DNA of 64,000 nucleotides from Bacteroidota bacterium (GTDB lineage Bacteria > Bacteroidota > Bacteroidia > Chitinophagales > Chitinophagaceae): the NCBI GenBank assembly GCA_016868455.1, contig VGGV01000006.1, forward strand, positions 62,001 through 126,000, given 5' to 3'. The notes beneath the pieces were generated by a model. That model saw only the letters and a list, made by a program, of their open reading frames with translations. It searched no databases and was not told where the DNA came from. How positions within the stretch are numbered: the stretch's first letter is position 1; every line of letters begins with the position of its first letter. Positions 8,618 to 19,215 of this stretch are shown here, in pieces. The position numbers were made by a program, and so were the translations under genes.

Positions 8618-9656
8618 GTTTGTAAACGGTCTTCTGATAATAGGCCTCTCCCGGCCTTAAAAAAGTAATTGGAAAAGAAGGAATATTGACAGCATTGGGA
8701 TGTTTATGCGTTTCAAGGCAGAGGCCCGAGAATGGCCCATACTGAATTTCATTTTTTCCCTCAACCTGAGGGATCCATTTGCCCGAATAAAAATGAACAA
8801 CCGGCTCGGTTGAATATACCTGCAGGCAGATTCCAAATTCCTTTGTTCTTAATTCAGCTACAAGTTTAGTTGTCTTTACCGGATCCTTCGATGCTTCATA
8901 GCTCTTATCGTATTCATCAATTTGCATCAGCCCTTCACCTATTAAGCGAAATTCTCTGAAATCATAAGCGGTGCCGGCTACATCCTCATATTCGCCGGTG
9001 GCAACAAGATTTTCTCCCTGCTTCAGTATTTTATCTGCATTTATTTTCAGTTCATGATCATGTATGGCCCCTCTGCCATTATTGAGATTGAAATAGCTAT
9101 GGTGAGTAAGATTAACCGCGGTTGGTTTATCGGTAACGGCCCTGTAGTGGTAGCTGAGTTCATCATTTTCGCTTAGCTCAAAGCGCATGACAACCTCCAG
9201 GTTGCCGGGAAATCCTTCTTCACCATCCGCACTCAGGTATTTTAATTCAAGAAAAAGACAGGGATAATGGCCGAATGAAACGATTTGCCAGACCTTCCTG
9301 TCAAACCCCTCATACCCCCCGTGCAATTGGTCGTTGCCACGGTTTGCAGATACATGAATGGTTTTTCCATCCAGAGGAAAGGAAGCGTTTTTTATCCTGT
9401 TGGCATACCTGCCCACGGCAGCCCCAAACCAGGGGTGTTGTTTTAAATATTCCGGCGACCAGTAATCTTCAATTTTATCAAAGCCGAGTACAATATCATT
9501 GGTGGTTCCGTCTGCTTTGCTTACTTTGAATGCGGTGATGATGGCCCCGTAGTTGGTAATCATTACTTCGGTATTATGCTCATTGCGCAGCGTAAACAGG
9601 TAAATGTCATCACCGGAAGAATGGGTGATGCAATATTGCCGGATTATACTGTTCAT
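8595..9656 (-). CDS. galM: Aldose 1-epimerase
   Basis: 353 aa; NYGAIITAFKV, GAAVGRYANRIKNASF, NLTHHSYFNLN; divergent from galK. Confidence 0.93.
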   Translation of the reverse strand: MNSIIRQYCITHSSGDDIYLFTLRNEHNTEVMITNYGAIITAFKVSKADGTTNDIVLGFDKIEDYWSPEYLKQHPWFGAAVGRYANRIKNASFPLDGKTIHVSANRGNDQLHGGYEGFDRKVWQIVSFGHYPCLFLELKYLSADGEEGFPGNLEVVMRFELSENDELSYHYRAVTDKPTAVNLTHHSYFNLNNGRGAIHDHELKINADKILKQGENLVATGEYEDVAGTAYDFREFRLIGEGLMQIDEYDKSYEASKDPVKTTKLVAELRTKEFGICLQVYSTEPVVHFYSGKWIPQVEGKNEIQYGPFSGLCLETHKHPNAVNIPSFPITFLRPGEAYYQKTVYKLISYSSS

Positions 9657-9680
9657 GCCGATTAAAATTATTCGTTTTAA

Positions 9681-10844
9681 ATGAACCGGGAAGAATTAAT
9701 GCAGGAATTCAGAAACCGCTTCCATAAAGAACCGGCCAATATCTTCTTTTGTCCCGGCCGTGTCAATCTCATCGGCGAGCATATTGACTATAACGGCGGC
9801 CGGGTAATGCCTGTTGCAATATCCATGGGCACCTGGCTGGCGGTATCAAAAAATACAGACGGGATTATCCGTTTTTACAGCCTGAACTTTCCGGAATCTG
9901 CTGAGTTGCATTTGCAGTCATCCTATTCCAAAACAGGATCAGCATGGTTTAATTACCCTCTGGGAGTTATCGACCATTTGCTGCAGGACGGGCATACTGC
10001 TTCGGGACTTGATATGCTGTTTTACGGAAACCTGCCGGTAGCAGCAGGACTTTCTTCCTCTGCCTCAATAGAAATGCTTACCGCCTTTGCCATGAAGGAA
10101 TTGTTCGCATTGAATATCTCCCGTAAAGAACTGGCAGTGATGTGCAAAGAAACCGAAAACAGGTTTATCGGGGTAAACTGTGGTATCATGGACCAGTTTG
10201 CTGTGGCAATGAGCAAAAAACATCATGCCCTACTGCTGAACTGCGATACACTGGAATATGAATACATTCCCTTTGAAGCGGGTGGTTTTTCTCTGGTGAT
10301 TATTGATACCTGTAAACAAAGAATGCTGGCTGATTCAAAATACAATGAGCGGTTTGCCGAGTGTGGCGCTGCTCTCAGACTGTTTAAAAAAGAACTGCCA
10401 CATGTGCAGAACCTCTGTGACATCAGCATGGCAGATTTTGAATTATATAAAGATATTATCAGCAACCCGGTGTTGGAAAAAAGGGCCTTGCATGTCATCA
10501 GTGAAAATCAGCGGGTAAAGGATGCAGCCTTAGCGCTGCAGACAGGCGACCTGGCGACATTTGGAAAATTGTTGTATGCTTCGCATGCATCCCTGCGTTA
10601 CCATTATGAAGTAACGGGCAGGGAACTGGATACTGTTATTGATTTTTGCAGAGGGTATAAAGACTGCCTGGGTGCAAGAATGACAGGAGCCGGTTTCGGC
10701 GGATGTGCCATCGCACTGGTAAAGGAACGTACTGCCGGGGATTTCAGTAACAGCCTGGAATCGTATTATGCAAGGGCAATAGGTTATCCGCCCAAAATTA
10801 ACTTTGCAGAGGCTGATGAAGGAGTACGGGAAATCAGATTTTAA
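9681..10844 (+). CDS. galK: Galactokinase
   Basis: 387 aa; GRVNLIGEHIDYNGGRVMPVAI, GLSSSASIEM, GARMTGAGFGGCAIALV. Confidence 0.97.
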   Translation: MNREELMQEFRNRFHKEPANIFFCPGRVNLIGEHIDYNGGRVMPVAISMGTWLAVSKNTDGIIRFYSLNFPESAELHLQSSYSKTGSAWFNYPLGVIDHLLQDGHTASGLDMLFYGNLPVAAGLSSSASIEMLTAFAMKELFALNISRKELAVMCKETENRFIGVNCGIMDQFAVAMSKKHHALLLNCDTLEYEYIPFEAGGFSLVIIDTCKQRMLADSKYNERFAECGAALRLFKKELPHVQNLCDISMADFELYKDIISNPVLEKRALHVISENQRVKDAALALQTGDLATFGKLLYASHASLRYHYEVTGRELDTVIDFCRGYKDCLGARMTGAGFGGCAIALVKERTAGDFSNSLESYYARAIGYPPKINFAEADEGVREIRF

Positions 10845-11976
10845 ACCGGTAGGATGCAGCAAGGAATTCTTCCAGGCTCTTCAGCAGGGTAAGCTGGTTC
10901 AGGGTCCTGTCAAAGTTCTGTTCAGGATAAGCTACCTGGTAATAGGCATCGCCATTCAGGTAATCAGTTAAAAAACGAAGGGCCTGCATATAGATCATCA
11001 GCAACCCTGCGCTGTGTATATATTTTCTTTCGGAAGAACTGAGTTGCCCGCCCAGCACATCAAGGTACCCGCCGAGGATGGCTTCATAAAAATCTTTTCT
11101 TACAGACAATGTACCCTCAACACTGTTTTCATCCCTGCTGCACACCATAGAGCGGATCATATCCCCAATATCAGAAAAGAAATAACCGGGCATTACGGTA
11201 TCATAATCAACCAGGCAAACCGGTTTGCCGGTTTTTTGATGAAAAAGGATATTGCTGATTTTGGCATCATGGTGCATCACTCTCCTGGAAAACTCGCCCG
11301 ATTCTGTTATGATTTCAAAAAAATGTTTGTAACGCTCCCGCTGTTTCAGTTCGCTTACCAGGGTTACCGCTTTAGCCATCCGTTCGCAGAGCTCTGTGTT
11401 CAGCGATTCCTCAAATTGCCGGTAGCGCAAACTGAGGCTATGAAAACCGGGAATGATTTCTTTCAGCAAGTTTGTGTTCATGTCTTCAAAGGCCGCTGTA
11501 AATTTTGCAAAAGCCCGGGCGGTTGCTTTTGTCTGGGCGGGTTTTAAGGCAACGTTTATTGTTTTACTGTCAGGTATCCATTCAAAGGCCCTCCAGTAAC
11601 CCCCGGTTTCATCCACATACAAGGTTGCCTGTCCTTCATAATAAACAGGGGCGGGCATACGCAAGCCGGTGAATTCAAATTCAGCATACTGCCAGATATA
11701 GATATAATTTTCCTGTACATCATGGGGTTTTGAAAAAACATGGGTATTTATCTTCTGGAGAAAGAAATCCGGTTTTAGTTCACAGGAAACCTTATAAGAA
11801 CGGTTAATTAACCCGTGACCGATTTTTTCAACCGTTATCTTTCCTGCAGAGTGTGGCGGCAAACCGGGACTGTACGATGTAAATGCCTCCAGCACTTCCT
11901 GTGGTACTTCATTACTCATCATAGCTTTCATGGGATGAATATAAGAAGAGTGAGAAAAAAAGACAATGAAAAACAC
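10834..11976 (-). CDS. Aminoglycoside phosphotransferase / N-acetylhexosamine kinase-like family protein
   Basis: 380 aa (probable start 11931); RRVMHHDAKISNILFHQKTGKPVCLVDYDTVMPGYFFSDIGDMIRS. Confidence 0.8.
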   Translation of the reverse strand: MFFIVFFSHSSYIHPMKAMMSNEVPQEVLEAFTSYSPGLPPHSAGKITVEKIGHGLINRSYKVSCELKPDFFLQKINTHVFSKPHDVQENYIYIWQYAEFEFTGLRMPAPVYYEGQATLYVDETGGYWRAFEWIPDSKTINVALKPAQTKATARAFAKFTAAFEDMNTNLLKEIIPGFHSLSLRYRQFEESLNTELCERMAKAVTLVSELKQRERYKHFFEIITESGEFSRRVMHHDAKISNILFHQKTGKPVCLVDYDTVMPGYFFSDIGDMIRSMVCSRDENSVEGTLSVRKDFYEAILGGYLDVLGGQLSSSERKYIHSAGLLMIYMQALRFLTDYLNGDAYYQVAYPEQNFDRTLNQLTLLKSLEEFLAASYRFKI

Positions 11977-12008
11977 CCCGGCAAAAAGCTGCAGACCCTG
12001 AATAACGG

Positions 12009-12617
12009 TTAATGTATCCGGTCGCCCCTTAGCTCCAGTTTTTGCATTACCCCGGCTTCATACTCCAGCCAGTCTTTCCAGCGGCGGCGCACTTTTTCCT
12101 TGTCAACATAAGTTTCGGCCAATCCGATAAAGAGGGTATAATGCCCGGCCTCGCTTTCCATAAAGCGCCGGTAGAAGTTCTTCATATATTCATCATTCAG
12201 CCCTTCGCTCAGCCTTTTAAAACGTTCGCAGCTTCTTGCTTCAATCAGCGCCATGGTCAATAACTGGTCAAGCAGGCGTCCTTCAGCATTCCCCCCTTTT
12301 TGCTGAAAATCAAGCAGGGCATTCACATACTCATCCTTGCGCTGTTTGCCCAGTTTCAGTTTTCTTTTTTGTAATTCGGTCAATACCAGCCTGAAATGTC
12401 CCCATTCCTCCGTTACCACCGGCGCCAGCTCTGTTACAAGTTTTTCTTTGTCGCTGTGTCGCTGGATAATAGAAATGCAGGATGTGGCGGCTTTTTGTTC
12501 ACAATAGGCATGGTCGGTAAGTATTTCCTGCAAAGAAATACCCGCCAGGTTTACCCAGCGGGGATCAGAGGGAAGCTGCAAACCAAGAATATTCCGGGTA
12601 TCCTGGGACAAATCCAT
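12009..12617 (-). CDS. miaE: tRNA-(ms2io6A)-hydroxylase
   Basis: 202 aa; ILTDHAYCEQKAATSCISII, VTEEWGHFRLV, ESEAGHYTLFIGLAETY ferritin-like motifs. Confidence 0.9.
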   Translation of the reverse strand: MDLSQDTRNILGLQLPSDPRWVNLAGISLQEILTDHAYCEQKAATSCISIIQRHSDKEKLVTELAPVVTEEWGHFRLVLTELQKRKLKLGKQRKDEYVNALLDFQQKGGNAEGRLLDQLLTMALIEARSCERFKRLSEGLNDEYMKNFYRRFMESEAGHYTLFIGLAETYVDKEKVRRRWKDWLEYEAGVMQKLELRGDRIH

Positions 12618-12716
12618 GGCGCAAATGTAGACTATGTATTAAAAACCAGCAGTGATAAAGTCCTGTGAATCTTAAAAATAGCCATTCAAAGCTATTGCTG
12701 TTCACATTATCTGGCT

Positions 12717-12725
12717 TACCTTTGC
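12717..12725 (+). promoter_or_regulatory. -7 box TACCTTTGC upstream of rpsO
   Basis: TAnnTTTGC motif. Confidence 0.5.
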
Positions 12726-12776
12726 CGCCTTAAATATTGGATGAAAAAAATCGGATGAAACTTAAAAATTAAAAAG

Positions 12777-13046
12777 ATGCCCTTAACAAAAGAAAAAAAA
12801 TCAGAAGTTTTAAAAACTTATGCCGGTTCAGAAAAAAGTACCGGCTCCATCGAAGGACAGATCGCCCTTCTGACGGAAAGGATCGCCCAGATCAGTAATC
12901 ATTTACAGGACAACAAAAAAGATTTCTCCACGCATCGCGGACTGATGCAGTTAGTAGGTAAACGTAAGAGACTGCTGAACTACATGCAAAAGCACAACCT
13001 AACCGGCTACCGCCAGCTGATTGAGAAACTTGGAATAAGAAAGTAA
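12777..13046 (+). CDS. rpsO: 30S ribosomal protein S15
   Basis: 89 aa; STGSIEGQIALLTERI...HRGLMQLVGKRKRLLNYMQ. Confidence 0.97.
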   Translation: MPLTKEKKSEVLKTYAGSEKSTGSIEGQIALLTERIAQISNHLQDNKKDFSTHRGLMQLVGKRKRLLNYMQKHNLTGYRQLIEKLGIRK

Positions 13047-13269
13047 GGTAACAGTCTGCTAAATCCCCCAACGGGGGACTTTTAGTTTCTGCTATACACC
13101 GTTTCTTTTTTACTCATTGAATTTTCTGCTTTTGCCCAGTAGCGAACAGAACCCCCGAAGAGTGCGACGCAAGGGACGATGATAGTAGTAATGCAGCTGA
13201 CCTAATAAAAATTCTTCAGAAGGTTTGGATGTTAACCATAAACAACAAACCATAAACTACAAACTAATT

Positions 13270-15450
13270 ATGTTACAACAACCTATTCGCAAAACATTTG
13301 ATATAGGCGGAGGCCGCATGGTTACCATAGAAACCGGCAGACTGGCCCGCCAGGCCGACGGCGCTGTTACCGTAAGCCAGGGCAATTGTATGATACTGGC
13401 AACAGTATGTGCAACCAATGAACCCCGGGAGGGGCAAAGCTTCTTTCCGCTTTCAGTTGACTACCAGGAAAAATTTGCAGCCGCCGGCCGCATTCCGGGT
13501 TCTTTTTTTAAGAGAGAAGCAAAGCTGAACGACTATGAAGTGCTGACCAGCCGCCTGATTGACCGGGCGCTGCGTCCGCTGTTCCCGGAAGATTATTTCT
13601 GCGATGTGCAGGTGCTGGTCACATTGATATCCAGCGACCCGGATGTTATGCCCGACTCGCTGGCCTGCCTGGCAGCATCTGCAGCGCTGGCAGTCTCAGA
13701 TATCCCAATTAAAGAGATCATTTCTGAGGTAAGGGTATCCCGCATAGGCGGAGAGTTTGTGGTAAATCCCACCCGAAGCCAGATGGAAAGTTCAGATATG
13801 GATTTCATTATCGCTGCCACCGAAAAGAACCTGATGATGGTGGAAGGGGAGGCCCAGGAATGCAGCGAAGCCGACCTGGTGAAGGCCCTGCAGATAGCCC
13901 ATGATGCCATTCGTATACAGGTAAAGACACAGGAAGAACTCAGGGAAATGGCCGGGGTGAAAGGCAAAAGGGAGTATACCAAACCTGCTACTGATGAAGC
14001 GCTGAAAGCAAAAGTGTATGCCTTTGCACAACCAAAAGTATATGAAGTGGCAAAAGGCAAACTGAGCAAGCATGAAAGAAGCGACCGATTTGAGGCCATT
14101 AAAACTGAGCTGGATGAATTCCTGCTGAAAGAATATAATGTGGCGGAGGGTGAAAGCCTGCCTGACCTTACAAAGAAGCTGGCTTCACAATATTTTGGCG
14201 ACCTGCAATATGATGTTGTAAGGGATATGATACTGGATGAAAGGGTAAGGCTGGATGGCCGTAACCTCGAAACTGTCCGCCCGCTGGATATGGAAGTGGA
14301 TGTGTTGCCTTCACCCCACGGCGCATCAATTTTTACAAGAGGTGAAACCCAATCACTTACCACGGTTACATTAGGTACTCCTTTAGATGAGTTGTTGATT
14401 GAAAGTGCAGCCGTTTCCAGGGATTCCAAGTTCTACCTGCACTATAATTTCCCTCCCTTTTCTACCGGTGAAGTAAAGATGATGAGAGGGCAGAGCCGCA
14501 GGGAAGTGGGGCATGGTAACCTGGCACAGCGTTCATTAAAACAAATGATGCCCGGGAACGATTATCCTTATACCGTAAGGGTAGTGAGTGATATCCTGGA
14601 GTCCAACGGTTCATCCTCCATGGCTACTGTATGTGCCGGATCACTGGCATTAATGGATGCCGGGATACCCGTACCCAAACATGTAAGCGGTGTGGCGATG
14701 GGGCTTATCACCAAAAACGACAAATATGCCGTATTGACCGATATATTGGGCGATGAAGACCACCTCGGGGACATGGATTTCAAAGTAACGGGAACAAGGG
14801 AGGGTATTTGCGGTGTACAGATGGATATTAAAGTGGATGGTCTGAAAATGGAAGTAATGCAACAAGCGCTGGAACAGGCAAGAAAAGCCCGTTTGCACAT
14901 ACTGGATGCCATGTACAACTGCATTCCCGAAGCAAGACCCGATGTGAAGCCACATGCCCCCCGAATGGTGAAGCTGTTTATTGACAAAGAATTTATCGGA
15001 GCTGTAATCGGCCCCGGTGGCAAGGTGATACAGGAAATACAAAGAGAAACCGGCACTACGATCAACCTTGAAGAAATAAACAACAGGGGTGAGGTTAGCA
15101 TTTTTGGTTCCAATAAAGAAGGAGTGGATAAGGCGGCATCATGGATCAAAGGCATTGTGGCAGTACCTACCGTTGGCGACACCTATGAGGCGACAGTAAA
15201 ATCCATCATGCCTTTTGGCGCCTTTGTTGAATTTCTTCCCGGCAAGCAGGGCCTTGTTCATATAAGCGAGGTTAGCTGGAAACGCCTGGAAACGCTGGAT
15301 GGTGTGGTGAAAGAAGGAGATATGATGAAAGTGAAACTGATAGGTACCGATCCCAAATCAGGCAAGTTTAAGCTATCAAGAAAAGTACTGATACCAAAAC
15401 CCGAACAGAAACCAAGGGAACAACAGACGCCGCCGGCACAGCCGGGATAA
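13270..15450 (+). CDS. pnp: Polyribonucleotide nucleotidyltransferase
   Basis: MLQQPIRKTFDIGGGRMVTIETGRLARQADGAV; KH and S1 domains at the C-terminus; ORF track extends upstream to 13225. Confidence 0.97.
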   Translation: MLQQPIRKTFDIGGGRMVTIETGRLARQADGAVTVSQGNCMILATVCATNEPREGQSFFPLSVDYQEKFAAAGRIPGSFFKREAKLNDYEVLTSRLIDRALRPLFPEDYFCDVQVLVTLISSDPDVMPDSLACLAASAALAVSDIPIKEIISEVRVSRIGGEFVVNPTRSQMESSDMDFIIAATEKNLMMVEGEAQECSEADLVKALQIAHDAIRIQVKTQEELREMAGVKGKREYTKPATDEALKAKVYAFAQPKVYEVAKGKLSKHERSDRFEAIKTELDEFLLKEYNVAEGESLPDLTKKLASQYFGDLQYDVVRDMILDERVRLDGRNLETVRPLDMEVDVLPSPHGASIFTRGETQSLTTVTLGTPLDELLIESAAVSRDSKFYLHYNFPPFSTGEVKMMRGQSRREVGHGNLAQRSLKQMMPGNDYPYTVRVVSDILESNGSSSMATVCAGSLALMDAGIPVPKHVSGVAMGLITKNDKYAVLTDILGDEDHLGDMDFKVTGTREGICGVQMDIKVDGLKMEVMQQALEQARKARLHILDAMYNCIPEARPDVKPHAPRMVKLFIDKEFIGAVIGPGGKVIQEIQRETGTTINLEEINNRGEVSIFGSNKEGVDKAASWIKGIVAVPTVGDTYEATVKSIMPFGAFVEFLPGKQGLVHISEVSWKRLETLDGVVKEGDMMKVKLIGTDPKSGKFKLSRKVLIPKPEQKPREQQTPPAQPG

Positions 15451-15467
15451 TTTATTAAATAACTTTA

Positions 15468-15492
15468 CCCCGGCATCACCGTCGGGGTTTTT
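15468..15492 (+). terminator. Rho-independent terminator after pnp
   Basis: CCCCGgcatcacCGTCGGGG followed by TTTTTT. Confidence 0.7.
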
Positions 15493-15493
15493 T

Positions 15494-16309
15494 ATGTCCA
15501 GTCATATTGAGATAAAATTTACTGATCTCCTGCCTGAGCAATTTGAACTTCTTATTGCTCATCTTACTGAAGCAGGGTTTGAGGGTTTTGAAGAAAACGA
15601 GACTGAACTGAAGGCATTCATTCCGGAAAAAAATTATGATAAAGCATTACTCCATGAACTGGCCTATAAATATCAGCTTCCCTTTACAGAGAAAATTATT
15701 CCTGAACAAACCTGGGATGCAGCCTGGGAGACGGGCTTTCAACCTGTAGTCGTTGACGATTTTGTAACCATCCGGGCAGATTTTCATGAACCTGCAAAGA
15801 GTACCAGGCATGAAATCATTATCACTCCCAAAATGAGTTTTGGAACCGGTCACCATGCCACTACCTGTATGATGGTGCAGCATATGAGGACTATTGATTT
15901 TACCGGAAAAAAAGTTCTTGATTTTGGCGCCGGTACGGGCATCCTTGCCATCCTTGCTGAAAAACTGGGAGCAGGGGAAATTACAGCCATTGACCATGAT
16001 GACTGGAGCATCAGCAATGCGGCAGAAAACATAGAAAAAAATCAATGCAGGAAAATAGAATTGCGCAAAGCTGATTCGTTGCCGGAGAGGCAACAGTACG
16101 ATATTATTCTTGCCAATATCAACAAGAATGTGATCGCCGGAAATTTTGCATCTTTTGCGGCTAATTTAATACCTGGCGGCGTTTTATTGCTGAGCGGACT
16201 GCTGGCGGATGATGAAGAGGAAATCAAACGACTGGCGGCTTCATTTAACATGATACTTTCGGCAAAAAAGGAACAAAGCCAGTGGATTTGCTTAAGACTC
16301 AGTTGTTAA
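15494..16309 (+). CDS. prmA: Ribosomal protein L11 methyltransferase
   Basis: 271 aa; MSFGTGHHATTCMMVQHM, VLDFGAGTGILAILAEKLGA, NINKNVI. Confidence 0.93.
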   Translation: MSSHIEIKFTDLLPEQFELLIAHLTEAGFEGFEENETELKAFIPEKNYDKALLHELAYKYQLPFTEKIIPEQTWDAAWETGFQPVVVDDFVTIRADFHEPAKSTRHEIIITPKMSFGTGHHATTCMMVQHMRTIDFTGKKVLDFGAGTGILAILAEKLGAGEITAIDHDDWSISNAAENIEKNQCRKIELRKADSLPERQQYDIILANINKNVIAGNFASFAANLIPGGVLLLSGLLADDEEEIKRLAASFNMILSAKKEQSQWICLRLSC

Positions 16310-16390
16310 TATCATATTTCCCGGCCATTAAATTACTGTTACCAATCTGTCTTTTTACCTATTTTTGCAGTTCCCTTTGGATGGGTTTCT

Positions 16391-17041
16391 ATGAACGAAC
16401 TTCTTCTGGTTATTCTGGCATATCTGATAGGAAGCATACCCACTTCTGTATGGGTAAGCCGTCATTTTTTTGATATTGACATCCGGGATTATGGCAGCGG
16501 TAATGCCGGCGCCACCAATACTTTCAGGGTACTGGGCCCTAAATGGGGAACTTTTGTGATGCTGACGGACATGCTGAAAGGAATGATTGCGGTTAAACTG
16601 GCCCTTCTCTTACCGGAGTATGCCGACAATGAAGTAAATCTGCAAAACCTGCAAACAGGTCTTGGCCTGGCAGCAGTAATCGGTCATATTTTCCCAATCT
16701 GGGCCGAGTTCAGGGGCGGAAAAGGCGTGGCTACGCTTTTCGGTCTTGTGCTTGGCATTTCCCCGTGGACGGCGCTGAGCTGTGTGGGTATTTTTATCCT
16801 CGCACTTTATCTCACCCGTTTTGTGTCGCTGAGTTCTATTCTTGCCAGTATTGCATTCCCCGTTTTTATTCTTGTTATTTTTAATGTGGAGAATCCGCTG
16901 TACCGGATATTTGCCATTACGGTGGCATTGCTGGTGCTGCTTACCCATCAGAAAAATATCGGCCGTCTGCTGAAAGGCAGTGAAAGCAAAGTGCCTATTT
17001 TTAAAAACCGTGGAAAGCGGCGCAGACGCAGCGCTGCATAA
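16391..17041 (+). CDS. plsY: Glycerol-3-phosphate acyltransferase
   Basis: 216 aa; AYLIGSIPTSVWVSRHFF, DYGSGNAGATNTFRVLG, GGKGVATLFG. Confidence 0.95.
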   Translation: MNELLLVILAYLIGSIPTSVWVSRHFFDIDIRDYGSGNAGATNTFRVLGPKWGTFVMLTDMLKGMIAVKLALLLPEYADNEVNLQNLQTGLGLAAVIGHIFPIWAEFRGGKGVATLFGLVLGISPWTALSCVGIFILALYLTRFVSLSSILASIAFPVFILVIFNVENPLYRIFAITVALLVLLTHQKNIGRLLKGSESKVPIFKNRGKRRRRSAA

Positions 17042-17135
17042 TGTACGAATTGATAAAAATCCATCTTAGTTCCTAAATATTTTTCCTTATTGCCAACCTG
17101 GTAGACTCGCTGAACGTCAATGAAAAAACAGAATA

Positions 17136-17954
17136 ATGATACGTAACATCACTTCCGTTTTCGTTTTGGCAGCGTTGCTGATTGCCTGCTCCAAAAACGT
17201 TTTGACCGGAAAAAAACAATTTACCTTATTGCCAGAGTCTGAACTTCAGGCAATGACTACAACCGAGTATCAGACTTTTCTTTCAAAAAATAAAGTTGTA
17301 TCTGCCACCACCAACCGGGATGCTGAAATGGTGAAGAGGGCAGGCAACCGGATAATAAAAGCAGTGGAAGAACACTATGCTGAACTGGGCATCAGCGATA
17401 AACTTGCAGGTTTTAAATGGGAAGTGAACCTGGTGGAAGATAAAACGGTAAACGCCTGGTGCATGCCCGGTGGCAAGATTGTAGTGTACACCGGTATTCT
17501 CCCCATTACACAAAACGAAGCGGCGCTGGCGGCGGTAATGGGGCATGAGGTTTCTCATGCTTTGCTGCAGCATGGTAACCAGCGTATGAGCCAGGTGCTA
17601 ATGGCAACAGTAGGGCAGGCGGCTTTGGCAGTAGTCGTGGCCAATAAGCCCCGGGAAACTCAAAATCTTTTTTTAAATGCCTATGGTGTAGGAGCCACTG
17701 TTGGTGTTTTGTTGCCTTTTTCCCGCAAGCATGAGCTTGAAGCAGATAAATGGGGATTGATTTTTACAGCCAGGGCGGGCTATAACCCCCAGGAAGCCAT
17801 CGGGCTTTGGGAAAGAATGGAAAAAGCGGGTGATGGACAAAAGCCCCCTGAATTTCTGAGCACACACCCTTCTGAAGGCCGCCGTATAGAAAAACTGAAA
17901 CAAATGATGCCTGAAGCCCTGAAGTATTACAAACCAATGGGAACGGGCAAATAA
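17136..17954 (+). CDS. M48 family metallopeptidase, lipoprotein
   Basis: 272 aa; LLIACSKN lipobox-like, VMGHEVSHALLQHGNQRM. Confidence 0.9.
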   Translation: MIRNITSVFVLAALLIACSKNVLTGKKQFTLLPESELQAMTTTEYQTFLSKNKVVSATTNRDAEMVKRAGNRIIKAVEEHYAELGISDKLAGFKWEVNLVEDKTVNAWCMPGGKIVVYTGILPITQNEAALAAVMGHEVSHALLQHGNQRMSQVLMATVGQAALAVVVANKPRETQNLFLNAYGVGATVGVLLPFSRKHELEADKWGLIFTARAGYNPQEAIGLWERMEKAGDGQKPPEFLSTHPSEGRRIEKLKQMMPEALKYYKPMGTGK

Positions 17955-17974
17955 AAAACTTGTTTTCAGGCAAG

Positions 17975-18010
17975 AATCCCGTCCAGCAAGGGTTTGGACG
18001 GGATTTTTTT
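17975..18010 (+). terminator. Rho-independent terminator
   Basis: AATCCCGTCC...GGACGGGATTTTTTT. Confidence 0.85.
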
Positions 18011-18102
18011 ATCAACTTATATGTGGTATTTACACAGTATTTGTTTACCTTTGCCCTCCCTGCCATGAGAACTCCGTTAACAAACCCGCAAACCGGGTTT
18101 TT

Positions 18103-18579
18103 ATGCGGTTAACTCTAAAACAGTTTCCAGGTATGTCACAAACACTGCTTGAAAAGCTACAACTGGCCGACGAAAAGAATCTTTTAATTCAGGGTTTGCC
18201 TTCCTCCATCGAAAAACAGTTCAGTAAACTGTCCTTTGCCAAAAACATGACCCCGCTGCTGAAAAGCCGGAAGATTGATTTTGTACTGGTGTTTGCCGTG
18301 AACGAAAATCAGCTCAATGGCATTTTGAAAGAAGTGATGCCTTCGCTAAAAGGGGAGTCCAAATTCTGGGTGGCCTATCCTAAAATCACATCCAAAATTG
18401 TTACCGACCTGAACCGGGAATGCAGCTGGAACCGCCTCACCTGCGAGGGCTACGAAAGCATTGAGCGGGTTGAGCTGGACCATGTGTGGTCGGCCATGCG
18501 GTTTACCCGATGCGATAGCCAGCGGGATGAGGATGTGGTGCACAGCCGTAAAAGACAGGTTGCGGCCATGGCAGAGTAA
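18103..18579 (+). CDS. Conserved hypothetical protein (DUF3052-like)
   Basis: 158 aa ORF preceded by TTTACCTTTGC promoter-like box at 18045-18054. Confidence 0.55.
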   Translation: MRLTLKQFPGMSQTLLEKLQLADEKNLLIQGLPSSIEKQFSKLSFAKNMTPLLKSRKIDFVLVFAVNENQLNGILKEVMPSLKGESKFWVAYPKITSKIVTDLNRECSWNRLTCEGYESIERVELDHVWSAMRFTRCDSQRDEDVVHSRKRQVAAMAE

Positions 18580-18603
18580 GAAGCCAGGTTCTTAACTAAT
18601 CAG

Positions 18604-18630
18604 AGGTTTGTCATCCGGCAAACCTTTTTT
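18604..18630 (+). terminator. Rho-independent terminator
   Basis: AGGTTTG-tcatccgg-CAAACCTTTTTT. Confidence 0.8.
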
Positions 18631-18690
18631 GTTTTGCACCATTTAATCCCGGTCATTAAGGGGAGAAGCAGTATTTTATACATTTACTCC

Positions 18691-19215
18691 ATGACATACC
18701 TGAATGTTGAAATAAAGGCCCGCTGCCCCAACCCTGCTTTTGTACGAAATTACCTGCTGGACAATAATGCTGAATTCAAAGGAACGGATGAACAAACCGA
18801 CACCTATTTCCATGTTCCCAACGGGCGGCTCAAGCTTCGTGAAGGAAAAATTGAAAATAACCTGATATACTATGAAAGGCCCGACCAGCCCGGACCCAAA
18901 AACTCACACTTTAAGCTGATAAAAGTGGAAGATGCAGCCGCCCTGAAAGAGGCGCTGAGTAAGTCGCTGGGAGTAAAAACAGTGGTTCAAAAGAAAAGGG
19001 AGATATATTACATACGAAATGTGAAATTTCATATTGATGAAGTGCCGGGGCTGGGGTCCTTTGTGGAGATAGAGGCCGGTAATATTCTCGCCGGCCTGTC
19101 ACAGGAAGAGTTAAGGCAGCAATGTGATTTCTATCTGCAGGCATTCGGCATCAGGGAAGAAGAACTGGCAGAGTTTTCATATAGTGATATGCTCTTGGAT
19201 AAAATCAGCGGATAA
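18691..19215 (+). CDS. CYTH domain / class IV adenylate cyclase-like protein
   Basis: MTYLNVEIKARCPNPAFVRNYLL...QTDTYFHVPNGRLKLREG; CYTH ExExK-like motif. Confidence 0.85.
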   Translation: MTYLNVEIKARCPNPAFVRNYLLDNNAEFKGTDEQTDTYFHVPNGRLKLREGKIENNLIYYERPDQPGPKNSHFKLIKVEDAAALKEALSKSLGVKTVVQKKREIYYIRNVKFHIDEVPGLGSFVEIEAGNILAGLSQEELRQQCDFYLQAFGIREEELAEFSYSDMLLDKISG

